Shown here: positions 34,342 to 47,034 of the stretch, one piece after another
Layout: every line of letters starts with the position of its first letter
Numbering within the stretch: the stretch's first letter is position 1
Origin: Rugalucina vietnamica
Lineage: Eukaryota > Mollusca > Bivalvia > Lucinida > Lucinidae
NCBI GenBank assembly: GCA_964017185.1
Contig: OZ024871.1
Span: forward strand, 26,636,488-26,700,487
Reading direction: 5' to 3'
Length of the DNA stretch: 64,000 nucleotides
Translations under genes and position numbers: made by a program
The notes under the pieces: generated by a model
Database searches by the model: none
Seen by the model: only the letters and a program-made list of their open reading frames with translations
What the model was told of the DNA's origin: nothing

Positions 34342-36243
34342 TTAAGTTTAGTTTCCTTAGACACGGAATTAAAGTTTCAAATTAGATTTAATTTATACGA
34401 TTCCATCAATAGTATTGTTCCAAAAGTTGATCTGAGTTGCGTTAGGTAAAACATGGTTGTTGAGCATTTGCGAAAGCTGTAACGTAGTGATCGATCGTGC
34501 GATCACACAGGCTAATCGCATCATTTTACACTGCTTGAAGAGTTGATGTTATCTAAAATCTTTTTTTCAACAACAATGTAAGCACACAGATATATTCAGC
34601 GTATCCTTTCCTTTAAAAATATCAAAGGAGAATGACAAGTGTTGGTTGTTTGTTGGCGATTGTTGGAATTTCTTTGCAAGATTTCGGTTATTGATATATA
34701 CTTAAGCACGGTTTCCACGTGCAATTTTTCTTTTACGAAGATTATTTGTCACAGAAACTTTGGCAATTAGTTTGTGTTCACACACAGCGAAGATTACTTA
34801 TTTGACAATGACACATAGCCACAGAATTTCGTTCACACGAGCATATTTTTCTGCGACAAACCTACTTTGTCAAAGGAAAGTGCCCGTGAAAACCAGACTT
34901 AAATATTATATAGTCCTGAAAACAGACAAACAAAAATACGTCACAGTTAAAGACGTTTCATGACGAAAGAAACGATTAAAAATTGAAGGGTGTGAAATTG
35001 TAAAATCAAATTTCAGTCAATCTACACACTGATATGAATCTGAAAGGCCAAGCTTTATGCCACCGTCTATGGTCCTACATTTCGGTTTGTAACGATGAGG
35101 CTAATTTCATAATTTTACATAAAAGAGTACCAGAAAACTATGTCCTACGAATTCATTCGGTTCATGTCATTTATGACTGCGCTACATCCAGTGACGGTTG
35201 TGTGCCAATTAACGAGACAGTTCGTAGACGAATCGGAAATAATATTTTCTGCCTATCAGATTCTAAATGGCGAAAGTAAGCCATGATTATTTAAAACAAA
35301 ACTGATATATGAATAGGAAGTTTCAAACAAAATGTGTCTGGTGAAGACCTGTTTTCGTTGTAAGCCCGAAAATGTAGGCAATGGTTATCTAAAGAATCTA
35401 AAGAAATACAAGCAGAAGAAATGTCAAACCAAAACAGGTATGCAACGGTGATTGTTGGCGGACAAATGTGAAAGTGTGTGCAGTGTATATTGTGAGTTTG
35501 ATACTAATGCCATTTATTGTTGGGCGTCATTCGTAACAGTTACTTTAATTAACTTATCAACACAACTATGACTATATGGTTAAACTTCTAAGAAAGTTGA
35601 TATTACTAACCGTTTCAAGGCGGTGTTTCTTCATTATTTTTGGATAAATATATCGTTATGATTAATTGAGGGAAAGTACTGACCAAGCAGTATTCTTTGT
35701 ACCAGAACTTATTTTGTTATGTCTTCCTTTGGTTAACAGGTTAAGTGTTAGGAATGTGACTTTACATTTTTATTTACTTTTCTAAATTCATAACCAAAGT
35801 TTAGAGCCCATATTATTTTAACTAACTTTGAAAAATGGCTCAAATTTGAAGATGGTATAGCCCATTCCTTCTTTTTCATTAATGATTTTGCTGCTCTTAA
35901 ATGATCTCAATTTTATTCTTTATTCGTTGTCACAATACTTTCGTTTGGAATATGATAATTTTTGGTGGCATTGCTTCTGTAACAAAACTTGATTACAAAT
36001 ATTGGTGCATCTAGTCGCATTATACTACAAGTTTCTTTAGCGTTTTAAACGTGTACGTCTAGTACAATTTGATGTGTCTCAGGTGTGTCTGACAAAGTTC
36101 TGACCATAAAATGCTAAGAAATTTTACAAATAAGCGAAATAAATGCTGGTGACAGTTCTATTAAATGTGCAATTCATTTACCAGACGATAAGGGAATTAT
36201 TTCAAGTTCGCCCATATGTAACTCAAGAGATTCTGGTTTTATC

Positions 36244-36480
36244 TGAGCCGCATCATGAAAAACCAGCAATGTGGTTTTTTCCGATAGGTCTGACACAAAC
36301 CCAGCCGTACAAGCACAGAAGATGGCTAGAGGCTTGGAATTTCGGATTTAGAAAATAGACGAAATGTACTATCCGTGTAGCGAAAGCAAAGGCGCTGATC
36401 AGCTTCGCAGTTACTGCAAAGCTGGTCTGCGTCTTTGTTTTCGCACATGCAAAGTGTTTGTTTTCTTTTGACGTAGCTCG
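36244..36480 (+). mobile_element. family B foldback element, unit B
   Basis: Same insertion as 24510-24748: TGAGCCGCATCATGAAAAAC to TTGACGTAGCTCG. Confidence 0.87.
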
Positions 36481-37267
36481 TTTTCCAAAGACAGACTACT
36501 TCATATATGTGATACATCTTGGAAGCCAAATACGGAGATTTGCATTTCCAAATAGGGAGAAAGATTTAATAAAAAATGAAGATATTGAGATTTGGTAGGG
36601 AGATCTATAATTCTAAACGCATGAGATATATAGGAAAATTCTGGAATTCCAAATGAGATTGGGTCAACAATAGGTAGATCCCTCCGAAATAGGCAGATAT
36701 AACATGTATGACTACTTATTTTATTCGTCATCAGTTATATGTGTCTATGTGCCGTAGCTGACAAGCCAAGATTATGATCGCTATGAACCCTCACCTGACG
36801 ACCTTGTGTATATTGCACGCGTTATGTGATGTTGTTCTCATTTACACATGTCTTATGTCTTATGTCTTTCTCAGATAATTCAATGATTGTTCATATTATT
36901 TTCTTCCATCAACCTAAAATTCAACGATATAAAATATGATCATATTTAGTATCACACAAGTACGTGCAGTTTGAAGGTCAAAGCAGCCCTTAAAATAAAC
37001 GTCAAAATACGGTTTCACAAATAGTGTTGTTTAGAAGCTACACTGAGTTCAGGTGATAAAACAATGATCATAATTTCGCCATAAATTATTGGACCACCTA
37101 CGTCCTGCAATATCCCAAGTTATTTCAGGTATTAAATGGCTGTATATCATATTTAATCAGCAAGCAACAACAGCAACGATCGCATCCAAACTTGTCTTTA
37201 AAAGTCTATTATTCATCTACTGGGTAACAATCAGCTCATTTGTTATGCTTACATTGCGACATATAAA

Positions 37268-37612
37268 CCGATAAATGATCGGTGAAACACATTGCAATTG
37301 AGGTCGAAGTTGAGTTTAGATTTTCGAATTTTCTCCTATAATAGCGTTTACTCTATGGACTAATAGATAGGTACAGGCAATGCAGAAATTGCACATTTAT
37401 TGAAAAGTAACATAAGAAGTCCCGGTTATTTCGTTTTCGAAAACACTTCAATGTTATTGTGATAGAAGTAATGAGTGTCACCATAGGTTCATTTTTCTGA
37501 AGAGTTTGTGAAAACGAAATAACCTGGATGTAAACGCTATCGGAAAAAACTCGAATATCTCACCTCAACTTAGGCGACAATTGCAATGTGCGTCACCGAT
37601 CATTTTATTGGT
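37268..37612. mobile_element. foldback element, unit B copy
   Basis: Same element as 25689-26076, with part of the right arm deleted (the TCAATAGAGT block is missing). Starts CCGATAAATGATCGGTGAAA and ends CCGATCATTTTATTGG. Confidence 0.83.
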
Positions 37613-38856
37613 TTGTATACATTCAGCTGTGGATTAGTCAAATGCATTTTCTGGATATATCCAGTTCAAGTTTCATTTATCAATTACTTTAATGTTGAAG
37701 TTTAATATACTTTATCTTTATTGGTCATCAAATATTATATTTTTGTGTTTCTTTTACGTATACTAGTAATCGATTTTAACATCTTGCACGTAGCTTGGCG
37801 CTGACATAATACATTTTCACAATCTACATGTCACACATGTGTTCATTTCAAGTTGATATCATGTTGCTTTTTCTTAATGATTGACATTATAAATCTAATT
37901 ACATATTTGTTGTCAGACATGACTCTTGCAGATTCAACAGTTGCTGATACCCAGATACATGTACCATTGCGTCAATATCAATGATAAGTAATACAACATA
38001 GTTAATCAAAATGGAAAGATACTCGATTGTGGTTATACGTCTTTCCCTCTAAAAGTATTCAAATAACATTCCATATCATTATTATTACTAACATAGATAT
38101 AGAAGATGGATGTCGCAACTTTGTATTCTATAGTGTACATATATTAAGAGAATATGCGTAATTCAAGTCGATTCTGATCAGACTGACATGCTACTCAGGT
38201 TTGTAATATCACCTTTTTCCTGTCAAGGATCGGCGTAGTTATGTTAAAATAGACATGAGTCAAAACAAAATGTAAAAATACCTTTAGATGTAAACACCTT
38301 GTCCTTGGTAACATAATCTGTCTTTTAACAAGCACGAGTTTCTTCTTTATCAATTGTGCACGCTAATGTGTGGCTTACTAGATGCTTACGGGAGTCCAGT
38401 TGTTTCCGGACGCAAAGTACTAAGACTGTATCACTGTATTTGTTGTGCAGCTGATGCTATTTAGCTGTAGTCCGCCTGTGTCAAACACAGAACACGAGTA
38501 TTCCTTTTAGCAGTTATTCGCTGCATGAATCTCTGAATAAGGTCACGTTAAAAACGTTTCCTTAGGCTTTCTTATCCATCAACTCACCTCTCCCATTCTG
38601 TTTTGGTGTTTTGTTGTCCCTACAGGTTTATGTGATTTCCTTTTTTATCCTCTTATGATATTAAACATTTTAATGCTTCTTAGGTAGAATAAAGTCGTGA
38701 TTTAGGAGTGTGCATTTGGAATTTGATACATTTATTGCCGCGTTTGACAGCTATATCAGGATCATGTCGTGCAGATGTAGCATACTGATTTACCGCATCA
38801 TTTCTTATTTTTTCCTTTGAACTCGGATGCTTGATTTGGCTTCAGTTTTCCTGTAG

Positions 38857-39262
38857 GTATTTCCTAAACACTTTGCCATTTGAGCTGCCAGAGTTTGATG
38901 CTGTGCAAGGGATGCACCCTATATCAGTTCAGGTACCAAGCGTTTTCCAGCAAATATACAAAGAAAGCTGGGCTACTTCCCGAGTCTATTCGTAGCCTAA
39001 GATTGTTGTTGAACAAAAACGACATTTGGACGGATAATGGTACCAGCATCAATTGGATAAGGCGCATTATCTTGTTTGGATCCATTCTCATCAACAGTGA
39101 ATATCAAGTGAGATTTATCTTTTAAATTGTCCTTCATCGGAATCTTTTTTGATTCTGTAAAGTAGTTATAATTTTCATTCTACAATATCTGATGATGGGT
39201 TTACCATGCTGGATTTACTTTCCAGGACGCGCCTTTACGACTCGACCTGCGGGCATCTTCCA
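38857..39262 (+). pseudogene. decayed exons of an unrecognised protein, unit B copy
   Basis: After TTTTCCTGTAG (a plausible splice acceptor) a frame reads YFLNTLPFELPEFDAVQG, then ISVQVPSVFQQIYKESW. Frameshifts then break the SLRLLL and DEAYDLVWLL parts that the A and C copies keep. A second piece, 39226-39262, lies between TTTCCAG and GTAAGT and would encode DAPLRLDLRASS if spliced. Splice-like borders plus cross-unit frame agreement suggest an old spliced gene; indels suggest it is dead. No domain recognised. Confidence 0.5.
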
Positions 39263-40943
39263 GTAAGTAACACAAACCTGTCTAAAGTTATAGGCTGGCT
39301 ATTAGGTCGAATCCAAAAAAAACATTATATACTAGCATATGTAGTTCCATACAGGCTCAATAAGATGAAGATTCAGTGACTTTTTCTACAGCTATTGCGA
39401 ATAAATTTATATAATTATATCCATACTAGACACATTTGTTATGATTACGTTCAGACAAAAGCTATCCAGATTGTATCAGGTGGAGTACTGGAATTAATTT
39501 GCAAAAAGGCTAAAATATGGCTGAAAATGTAATTAAAATATATGTTTAATTGGATACCGTTGCAAGGCTACAGTGTTGTAGACTAATAATTATTGTTTAT
39601 TTGTTGCATCCAAACGAGATAAGATGGTCAGAGCAGTCTTTGATTTCGTTGAAGTGGAGAATAGGCTAAAATAATTATTCCTTGTGGACAAAAGATTGGA
39701 ATAAAGCACGTAAAATTAGTAATCCCAATGACGTGATTATATTTCATTGATTAAAGAACATCGTCGGTTAAGGCGCGAGAAGACCCTTAAACTCAGGTCA
39801 ACTTTTCAGATCACCAATTTTGGACTGAATTGAGCATTTCTGGGAAGAGAATTATACCTGTTTTCGTTTATAAAACAATTTGGTTGATTGATTGCTATTG
39901 ATGTAGTGCAAATTGATATTTTCACAAACTACCAAGTATTTTTCGCAAAACTGAACCATAGTACTTTCGATTGAATTACATGGGTTTGCCAAAAGCGCTT
40001 TTCGAGCAAACATATATTGGTCCGCTTTGGCATCATCGACGAACCGAACTTGTTTACTAAAATTTTAACCAACATCATGGAACTATACACTTGCGATCGA
40101 TCCGTTCTGGAAACGTCGTTCTAAGACTGGCCCATTTGTGTGAAAGCATGCCTATTTGTGGAAAAATTTTATGGAATCGACCAAGGTGTGGGAATCAGCC
40201 TATCAGAATTTGAGAGAACGGGCTTAGTTGTCTGTCCTACACATTGGTCAACATATGGCGAGTTAACCCCTTTTACATATTACAAGTCAGCTACTTCCAT
40301 GTCCCTCTGATAGTTTTGCTCAGTCGGGTTTTGTCGAGCCTCACACCACTCTGAGAAGACAAATCTTTCTCAATTATTTTTCTTCTCTGACTTTTCAAAG
40401 GCATCGGATTTCGCCACAGTATAGAAGTTACGAGTTACCACCAGAACGGGGGAGGCAGAAATCTAAAATATAAAAATAAGTCTAGACATGTTTTTTTTTT
40501 TCATTCATGTATGCTTACAGGATGAACGGCATGATAATATGCATAAATAAGTTTCAGTATTATATAACATTACAGGCTTGGCCATTGTTGATTCAATGGT
40601 GACTCCCGTATCATTTGGCACTACGAGACACTTGCAAATTTCCTCACCTTAAAACATCATAATACCATTCGTTGTTAATTTGCATTTACGTATAACATTT
40701 TGTGAAAGACAGGACATTGTTTAGTGTATATCTAATGCTTCAAACTATTGGAAAATTTTGGTATTATGTTTCATCGTACATTACAGACCATCCTAATGCG
40801 GCGCTTTGCTGTGATTCTTATTGTCATGTTTGGTGGCTGTGCTGTCTTCTCCACTTTTCTGCCTAGTTTATATCCATTCAACAGTTATTTCCTTTTTGAC
40901 GTGTTTTATCACTACGAAATTAAATGAATCAAATAATAATTGA

Positions 40944-42524
40944 ATGACGATGTCAAAATGCGGAGAAAACACTAATGTAAAATACTTTCACTGTATGTGT
41001 ATGAGACATTATCAAAGCCACTTTTACGTTAACACCTTAAAACAGGAGCTTGATGGTACCAGGGCTTATCTGGAGACAGATACTGATGAGGTGTCTGTAG
41101 TTAATGCCCACTTAAACGATTTACCTGTTAAGTTTTCTGTTTGTGTCAATGAAGGCCAAGACAAACTTCCTACGATGTATTGGTTACCTAAGCTTCACAA
41201 AAGACCATACAAAGCTAGATTTATTGCAAATTCTAGCTCTTGTACTACCACTGAACTTTCTAAATTATTAACTTCCTGTCTTACTGCTATCAAATCTCAT
41301 GTTATAAGATACTGTGAGACAGTGTATGAAACTTCAAATAAAAATTGGTTTTGGTCAATTAAAAATTCTGGTGAGGTGCTCAGTAAATTGAAGTGTAGAG
41401 GGTTCCGTGCGACAAGCTTGTCCACATATGATTTTTCTACTCTGTATACAACATTACCACATAATCTAATTAAAGAAAAACTTCTGGATTTGATAGAGTG
41501 GACCTTCAAAAGGGCATTAAAAAACTATGGTTCACTTTATTTGGCATGTAATGACAGAAAGGCTTTTTTCACTTCCTCTGACCAAAGTCGGTATACACTT
41601 TGGTCATGTCAGAATGTATGCGACGCCTTATCCTATCTCCTTGATAATATTTATATTAGATTTGGGACCAAGTTATACAGACAAATTGTTGGAATTCCGA
41701 TGGGTACAAATTGCGCACCTCTCGTAGCTGATTTATTTTTATACTGCTACGAAAGAGATTTCATGGATTCTCTTAACCATGATAATCAAGCTGATGTTAT
41801 CGAGGCTTTTAATTCCACATCTAGGTACCTCGATGACCTTTTGAACATTGACAACCCTTATTTTGAAGGTATGGTCAATCAAATTTATCCACCTGAACTT
41901 CAGTTGAACAAAGCCAATATCTCAGATACTGAAGCCCCCTTTTTAGATCTACATCTTTCTGTTGCAAATGGATTTGTTTCTTCTAAAATTTATGATAAGC
42001 GCGATGACTTTGATTTTGATATAGTAAATTTTCCGTTTTTGGATGGTGACGTTCCTCGTCGTGCTTCTTATGGTGTATACATTTCGCAACTTATTAGGTT
42101 TGCTAGAGTCTGCAATCATGTTACAGACTTCAACGCTCGAAATAAATGTTTAACGGCAAAACTTCTCCAACAGGGCTATCGGTATCATAAACTTCGAAAA
42201 ACATTTTCTAAATTTTATCGTAGACACTATGAATTGATTTCCAAATATAATGTTGGGTTAAAGACGCTTTTAAGTGAGGGCCTTTCGGAACCTGAATTTT
42301 ATGGTGACTTGGTTTACAAATTTAAGAAACTTAAAGGAATTAATGATTTTTCTTTTCAGTTCAGAAAAATCATAACACGTTACAGACGTATAGGTTATAA
42401 CTTGAATGTTATGCGACAGTCTGCATGCTTAGTTTTTAACCCAATCATGGTTGATAACTATGCTGCCTTCTTTAATTGCACGCCGGTGGGTCGGGCGTCA
42501 GACTCTATGATGGCCCCGACATAA
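40944..42524 (+). CDS. Penelope-like reverse transcriptase (5'-truncated, host-fused start)
   Basis: A 526-codon frame. The enzyme part begins at the insertion border (41026, codon 28); codons 1-27 are unit sequence that reads open by chance, as the empty homologous site at about 30440-30530 shows. Visible motifs are: LPKLHK (81-86), typical of the finger region in Penelope-like enzymes; YDFSTLYTTLP with the first catalytic Asp (163); GIPMGTNCAP (250-259); YLDD with the paired catalytic Asp (297-298); and FLDL (333-336), matching the conserved thumb motif. The C-terminal part (380-526) is basic and ends VGRASDSMMAPT. I see no GIY-YIG endonuclease. The role is copying element RNA into DNA at the target. 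Only the N-terminal part is missing, and no internal stop or frameshift is seen, so the insertion is fairly recent. The true start lies in sequence lost at truncation. A LINE-type enzyme is less likely given the LPKLHK and FLDL motifs. Confidence 0.88.
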   Translation: MTMSKCGENTNVKYFHCMCMRHYQSHFYVNTLKQELDGTRAYLETDTDEVSVVNAHLNDLPVKFSVCVNEGQDKLPTMYWLPKLHKRPYKARFIANSSSCTTTELSKLLTSCLTAIKSHVIRYCETVYETSNKNWFWSIKNSGEVLSKLKCRGFRATSLSTYDFSTLYTTLPHNLIKEKLLDLIEWTFKRALKNYGSLYLACNDRKAFFTSSDQSRYTLWSCQNVCDALSYLLDNIYIRFGTKLYRQIVGIPMGTNCAPLVADLFLYCYERDFMDSLNHDNQADVIEAFNSTSRYLDDLLNIDNPYFEGMVNQIYPPELQLNKANISDTEAPFLDLHLSVANGFVSSKIYDKRDDFDFDIVNFPFLDGDVPRRASYGVYISQLIRFARVCNHVTDFNARNKCLTAKLLQQGYRYHKLRKTFSKFYRRHYELISKYNVGLKTLLSEGLSEPEFYGDLVYKFKKLKGINDFSFQFRKIITRYRRIGYNLNVMRQSACLVFNPIMVDNYAAFFNCTPVGRASDSMMAPT

Positions 42525-43140
42525 AGCTATTCATTTTAGTTGGTTGGGGCCGGAGCTTCTTGTCTGTTGCTTGGCCCACCGGGGTCCAACTGGTGTTTTT
42601 CTTTTGCTCCGGAGTTAGTAGGTTATTCGGCGCCCAGGGATCTCCATCGTCGGGCAGCTTACTCAGTCTGTGAGTCCTGGTTTTTGATTCATCAGGATGT
42701 TTATCATGATTTATTTGTTTGTTCTTGATGATTCATTGACTAGTTAGAGATTCACCACGAGGACCGAATAACTAACTAAATGTTATGAACCACTGCAGAA
42801 GCTGAGGGTGAGGTTATGGCCATGTAAAACCGGTTTAAGCCCGCCAGTAACTTTGTGTTACTGATCGTTCCAAGTCGATACTTCTGTGGTGGTTCTTTTT
42901 GTTTTATGTTTTGGTGTATAAAAATTTTTTGTGCTGTTGGAGCCTTATGTATGTTTTCATATTTTTAGTTAAGTTAAGGTAACTGAGTGGCCACCTATTG
43001 GGAAAATAGCTGCTCATTCGGCTTACGATATGTTTCATGGTATAAGTACCTGATTGTTAGTTTGGTTTTTTCCCACCTCGGTTTTTGGAGTGGGAATCTT
43101 TTTCTGATTGCGCCTTTTCCTGATCTTTGCCTACTTGTAC
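41026..43140 (+). mobile_element. 5'-truncated Penelope-like retroelement with 3' tail
   Basis: Borders are read from the empty sites in units A (30525) and C (53893): AAGCCACTTTT|GTAAATCCAGAC. CTTTT lies at both borders (41021-41025 and 43141-43145), a 5-bp target duplication. It consists of the reverse transcriptase (to 42524) and a 616-bp 3' untranslated tail ending CCTACTTGTAC. That tail is the source sequence of all family C copies in the window. Confidence 0.93.
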
Positions 43141-43240
43141 CTTTTTGTAAATCCAGACAAAATTTGTTACACTATCATATTAAATTGAGATGTATGTTTC
43201 AAATTTCTTGCGCATGAACGAATTTCACAAAGATGTCTTA

Positions 43241-43858
43241 AAGCTATTCATTTTAGTTGGTTTGGGCCGGAGCTTCTTCTCTGTTGCTTGGCCCACCGGG
43301 GTGCAACTAGTGTTTTTCGTTTGCTCCGGAGTTTGCAGATTATTCGGCGCCCAGGAATCTCCATTATCGGGCAGCTTACTCAGTCTGTGAGTCCTGGTTT
43401 TTGATTCATCATGATGTTTATCGTGATTTATTTGTTTGTACTTGATGATTCATTGACTAGTTCGAGGTTCACCACGAGGACCGAAGAACTAACTAAATGT
43501 TATGAACCACTGCAAAAGCTGAGGGTGGGGTTATGGCCATGTAAAACCGGTTTAAGCCCGCCAGTAACTTTGTGTTACTAATCGTTCCAAGGCGATACTT
43601 CTGTGGTGGTTCTTTTTGTTTTATGTCTTGGTGTTTCAAAAAGTTGTATTGTTCGCGCCTTATGTATGTTTTCATATTTGTAGTTAAGTTTAGGTAACTG
43701 AGTGGCCACCTATTGGGTAAATAGTTGCTCATTCGGCTTACGATATGTTTCATGGTATAAGTACCTGATTGTTAGTTTGTTTTTTCCCATCTCGGTTTTT
43801 GGAGTGGGAATCGTTTTCTGATTGCGCCTTTTCCTGATCTTTGCCTACTTGTACCTAC
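43241..43858 (+). mobile_element. family C: retroelement tail, nearly complete
   Basis: Begins AAGCTATTCATTTTAGTTGG, exactly where the coding frame stops in the element at 42524, and ends CCTACTTGTACCTA. CTTAA-like bases flank both sides; units A and C have the empty site (CACAAAGATGTCTTAAGCAA near 53983). A frame over it (SGVCRLFGAQ) is shared with the tail at 42476-42673 and has no known domain. Confidence 0.9.
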
Positions 43859-44253
43859 TTAAGCAAGTGATCTAGAATTGATTTAATTTTAATTCTTCGA
43901 CAACATCTGTTTCATACGTATTTACGAGTGTAAAACTGTGAGGTAGAATATAACCGAGGTGTAACGAACCAGATTACCCATCATTGTCATGAGGGCGAGC
44001 CCAATTTCATGTTTCATATTAACAGGTAGAGGAGAGATATTGATTCAAAAAATTGCTATAAATCTATCAAATATCTATAAATTTATAGAAACAATGTTCT
44101 ATAAATTCATAGAAACAATTTATAGAAACAATGTTCTATAAATTTATAGATCAAACACATAATTCGTCTGCTAAACTTGACTAAATGGAAATCACATCCC
44201 GAATCCGTATGCACATTTGTGTCTAGGCTAAACGTTACTGAATTTCATCTATC

Positions 44254-44632
44254 GAAGAACTAACTAAATGTTATGAACCACCGCAGAAGCTGAGGGTGAG
44301 GTTACGGCCGTGTAAAATCGATTTAAACCCGCCAGTAACTTTGTGTTACTGTTCGTTCCAAGTCGATACTTCTGTGGTGGTTCTTTTTGTTTTATGTCTT
44401 GGTGTTTAAAATATTTTTGTGCTGTTGGCGCCTTATGTGTGTTTGCATATTTTTAGTTAAGTTAAGGTAACTGAGTGGCCACCTATTGGGAAAATAGCTG
44501 CTCATTCGGCTTACGAAATGTTTTCATGGTATAAGTACCTGATTGTTAGTTTGGTTTTTTCCCACCTTGGTTTTTGGAGTGGGAGTCTTTTTCTGATTGC
44601 ACCTTTTCCTGATCTTTGCCTACTTGTACTTT
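44254..44632 (+). mobile_element. family C: truncated retroelement tail
   Basis: From AAGAACTAACTAAATGTTAT to TTGCCTACTTGTACTT; unit A reads CGTATCGTTTTTGCATATTA across the site near 31013. Confidence 0.88.
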
Positions 44633-45630
44633 ATTGCATGTTATGTCTTGTTATCTACTGAAACTGTAAACAGTGCAACAATTTTAATTCAGATTAACCT
44701 CAACTGTGTCTATAATATATATACATCCCCGTATTAGGAAGTATGTGAGAAGAAAGTATGACTAGAATGTTTTTTAAAAAAAGTCTCGAGTAAAACATTT
44801 AAAATACGAATTTGAAACCAGCGTAATTGACTTTTTGCATAAGCTAGCACTTGCTTAAGGTAAATTATGTTTTATCAATTATTTTTACGTTGTAGTTTTA
44901 TATAATACATGCATTTCTTTCTTGCAATCAACAAATGTCATATTTTGTTTTGTATTTCTTTTAAAAATGTTAGTAATCGATTTTAATAGCTGTGTGTATC
45001 GGAGCATTGACATAAAAATAGTGTACATAATTAATGCCGAAAATGCATGTGAAAACGTTGTTATTGAGAAAACAAATACATATGTTCAGAAATATTCGAG
45101 CGTCCGGTCAGGCGCACGTTGAAATTCGTATTAACGATATGAAGCCGATGTATTCCTATTCAAAATATCATGAGAGCGTCAAAATGTCTTTAAAGACTCC
45201 AGAAATAGATAAATCCATTAATATTGGATGTAATGTACGTGGTTTTGATTTTGAACCAAATGCAAAGCGTATCTGAAATGTCCCTTTATGATCACCCATG
45301 GCGAAAAATAACTCAGGTGTATAAAATAGTTTGAAATATATGTTGTCCACCAGCTTATTTGTACACATCTCGTAATAACTGCATTTATACAAGTAAAATT
45401 CATAAATAAAGGAAAAATAGAATTGGAATTCCCAGTAACTGTTTATTCGATGATAAAATGTGTTCGTTCTGTAAATTAAGTTTCATTTTCATTTGAATTT
45501 AAATATATTATCAGGAATTAATTGTCATCAAGGGAACAACAAATGAACTCTTAAGAAAAAAATGGCACATTTAAACAGTGCAAACTGATTAAAGAACATA
45601 TATCAATCATTAACAGATTGCAGATACGAC

Positions 45631-45906
45631 ATAATGAAAACTTTTCCATGCAATAAACAGAGATTTTTGAGCTTTCAAAATTGAAAATTTTTCAGCTGAA
45701 AAAAAAATGATGTTTTTCCTATTTTTGCTCAAAACATAGATAGTGTGTACACGTTAGAACCGCCACGCTGAGGCGGTTCTAACGAGTACCCACAATCTAT
45801 GTTTCGGAGCAAAAATAAGAAAAATAGGTATACCCCTTCACCCAATTTTGCTATATTAAAGTGGGGTTCAGGGGGGGTATATATTACACGGACATGTTTT
45901 TGTGAT
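45631..45906 (+). mobile_element. family A hairpin element
   Basis: Begins ATAATGAAAACTTTTCCATG, has the central hairpin (TTAGAACCGCCACGCTGAGG) and ends ACACGGACATGTTTTTGTGAT. Unit B runs from GGTTGCAGATATAG to TATTGTAAATAC (near 32410-32435) without it. Confidence 0.88.
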
Positions 45907-46911
45907 GGTATTGTAAATACAAAAGGATAAGCATGTTGTACAACAAGGAACAAGTATGCACTGCCTGATTTCTCATCTGAATTCAATTTTGCTGCTATTC
46001 TTACATTATGTTAATCATTATGATAAGTCGTACCCATAGGTAGTGCTATTTTTATCTGTTAAGATACACGATTTAAAATGGAATTTCACTTATCCTGAAA
46101 GTAAGAGAACATTTTATTCAACGGCTACGGTATACAAGTTAATCTCAGATGGACTGTGTGGCAGTTAAATGTCAACTTAACGGACAGCAAACTCAATTTG
46201 GTGTCTACAAATCAGACTGAGAAATCAAATTGTCGCAGTGCGAGAGTATCGCTTCTCATTCTTTTGTTTCGTAAGGACTTGTTAATGATGAACGTCCTGC
46301 AGTCTATTAATTCCCTAAGAGGTTTGATATAACAAGCCTAATTTAACTAGGTCAATACCATATAAGAAACAGATCACAGACGGATTTCGACGGGAAATGA
46401 CTATACGAAATGAAAAGCAATATTTTCCAATCACTTTGCCATAATATAAATTCGAATATTTCTCTGTTGCTGCTTTGACCGATGAGCATTGTCCGCAACT
46501 CTTCAAAAAAGGGATTCATGAGGGGTTTAATAACACTAATAAAACTGAAAGAGAAAAAAAGTAATCAACTGTTGTGACATGATCAGGGGCTAAAGTATAA
46601 AATATTCCCTGTAGATTTGGACTGAGTCTTGTTACAAGATGCACAATGCACAGGTAGCTGTGCAAATGCCTCTTCCTTAGCTGAGCAAATGCTTCTTCCT
46701 TTAAAAATCTGAATTTTAAATTTCTACTCATTATCTGGCACTGCGTGAACAGGTCGGTTTTCTGGCCTGGTCAGAAACCTCGGAAACAGAATCATTATGA
46801 CGAGTCTCATATTTCGTTTTCTCTTTTCAGATAGTTATGAACAGCTCCTTCCATTGAAAAGGTAAGAAAATGTCTCTGTCCCTCTGCCTTCTTCCTCTTT
46901 AACGCTCTGTA

Positions 46912-46950
46912 TTTTCTCTCTCTCTGTCTTTGTCTCTCTCAGTCTTTCAA

Positions 46951-46986
<36 letters not shown>

Positions 46987-47034
46987 TTTCTTATACAGAA
47001 AACTATGAACAGCTCCTTCCATTGAAAAGGTGAG

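Larger units (their letters stand above)
31251..44860 (+). repeat. tandem duplicated unit B (~13.6 kb with insertions)
   Basis: Colinear with units A and C. It is longer because of five family C retroelement insertions (32061, 32559, 34276, 43241, 44254) and the 2.1-kb reverse-transcriptase element at 41026-43140. Removing those brings it to a length similar to A. Shares the 37268 foldback with A only. Confidence 0.88.

Noticed and set aside
35034-35279. 81-codon frame (QALCHRLWSYISVC...) in unit B
   Set aside because: The same place in units A and C contains a stop and frameshifts, and no domain is recognisable. It is kept only as unit sequence.
42476-42728. Two overlapping frames after the reverse transcriptase (SGVSRLFGAQ-type), also at 43190-43390
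   Set aside because: They lie in the 3' tail and recur only because the tail recurs. One frame starts within the transcriptase frame. No known domain.
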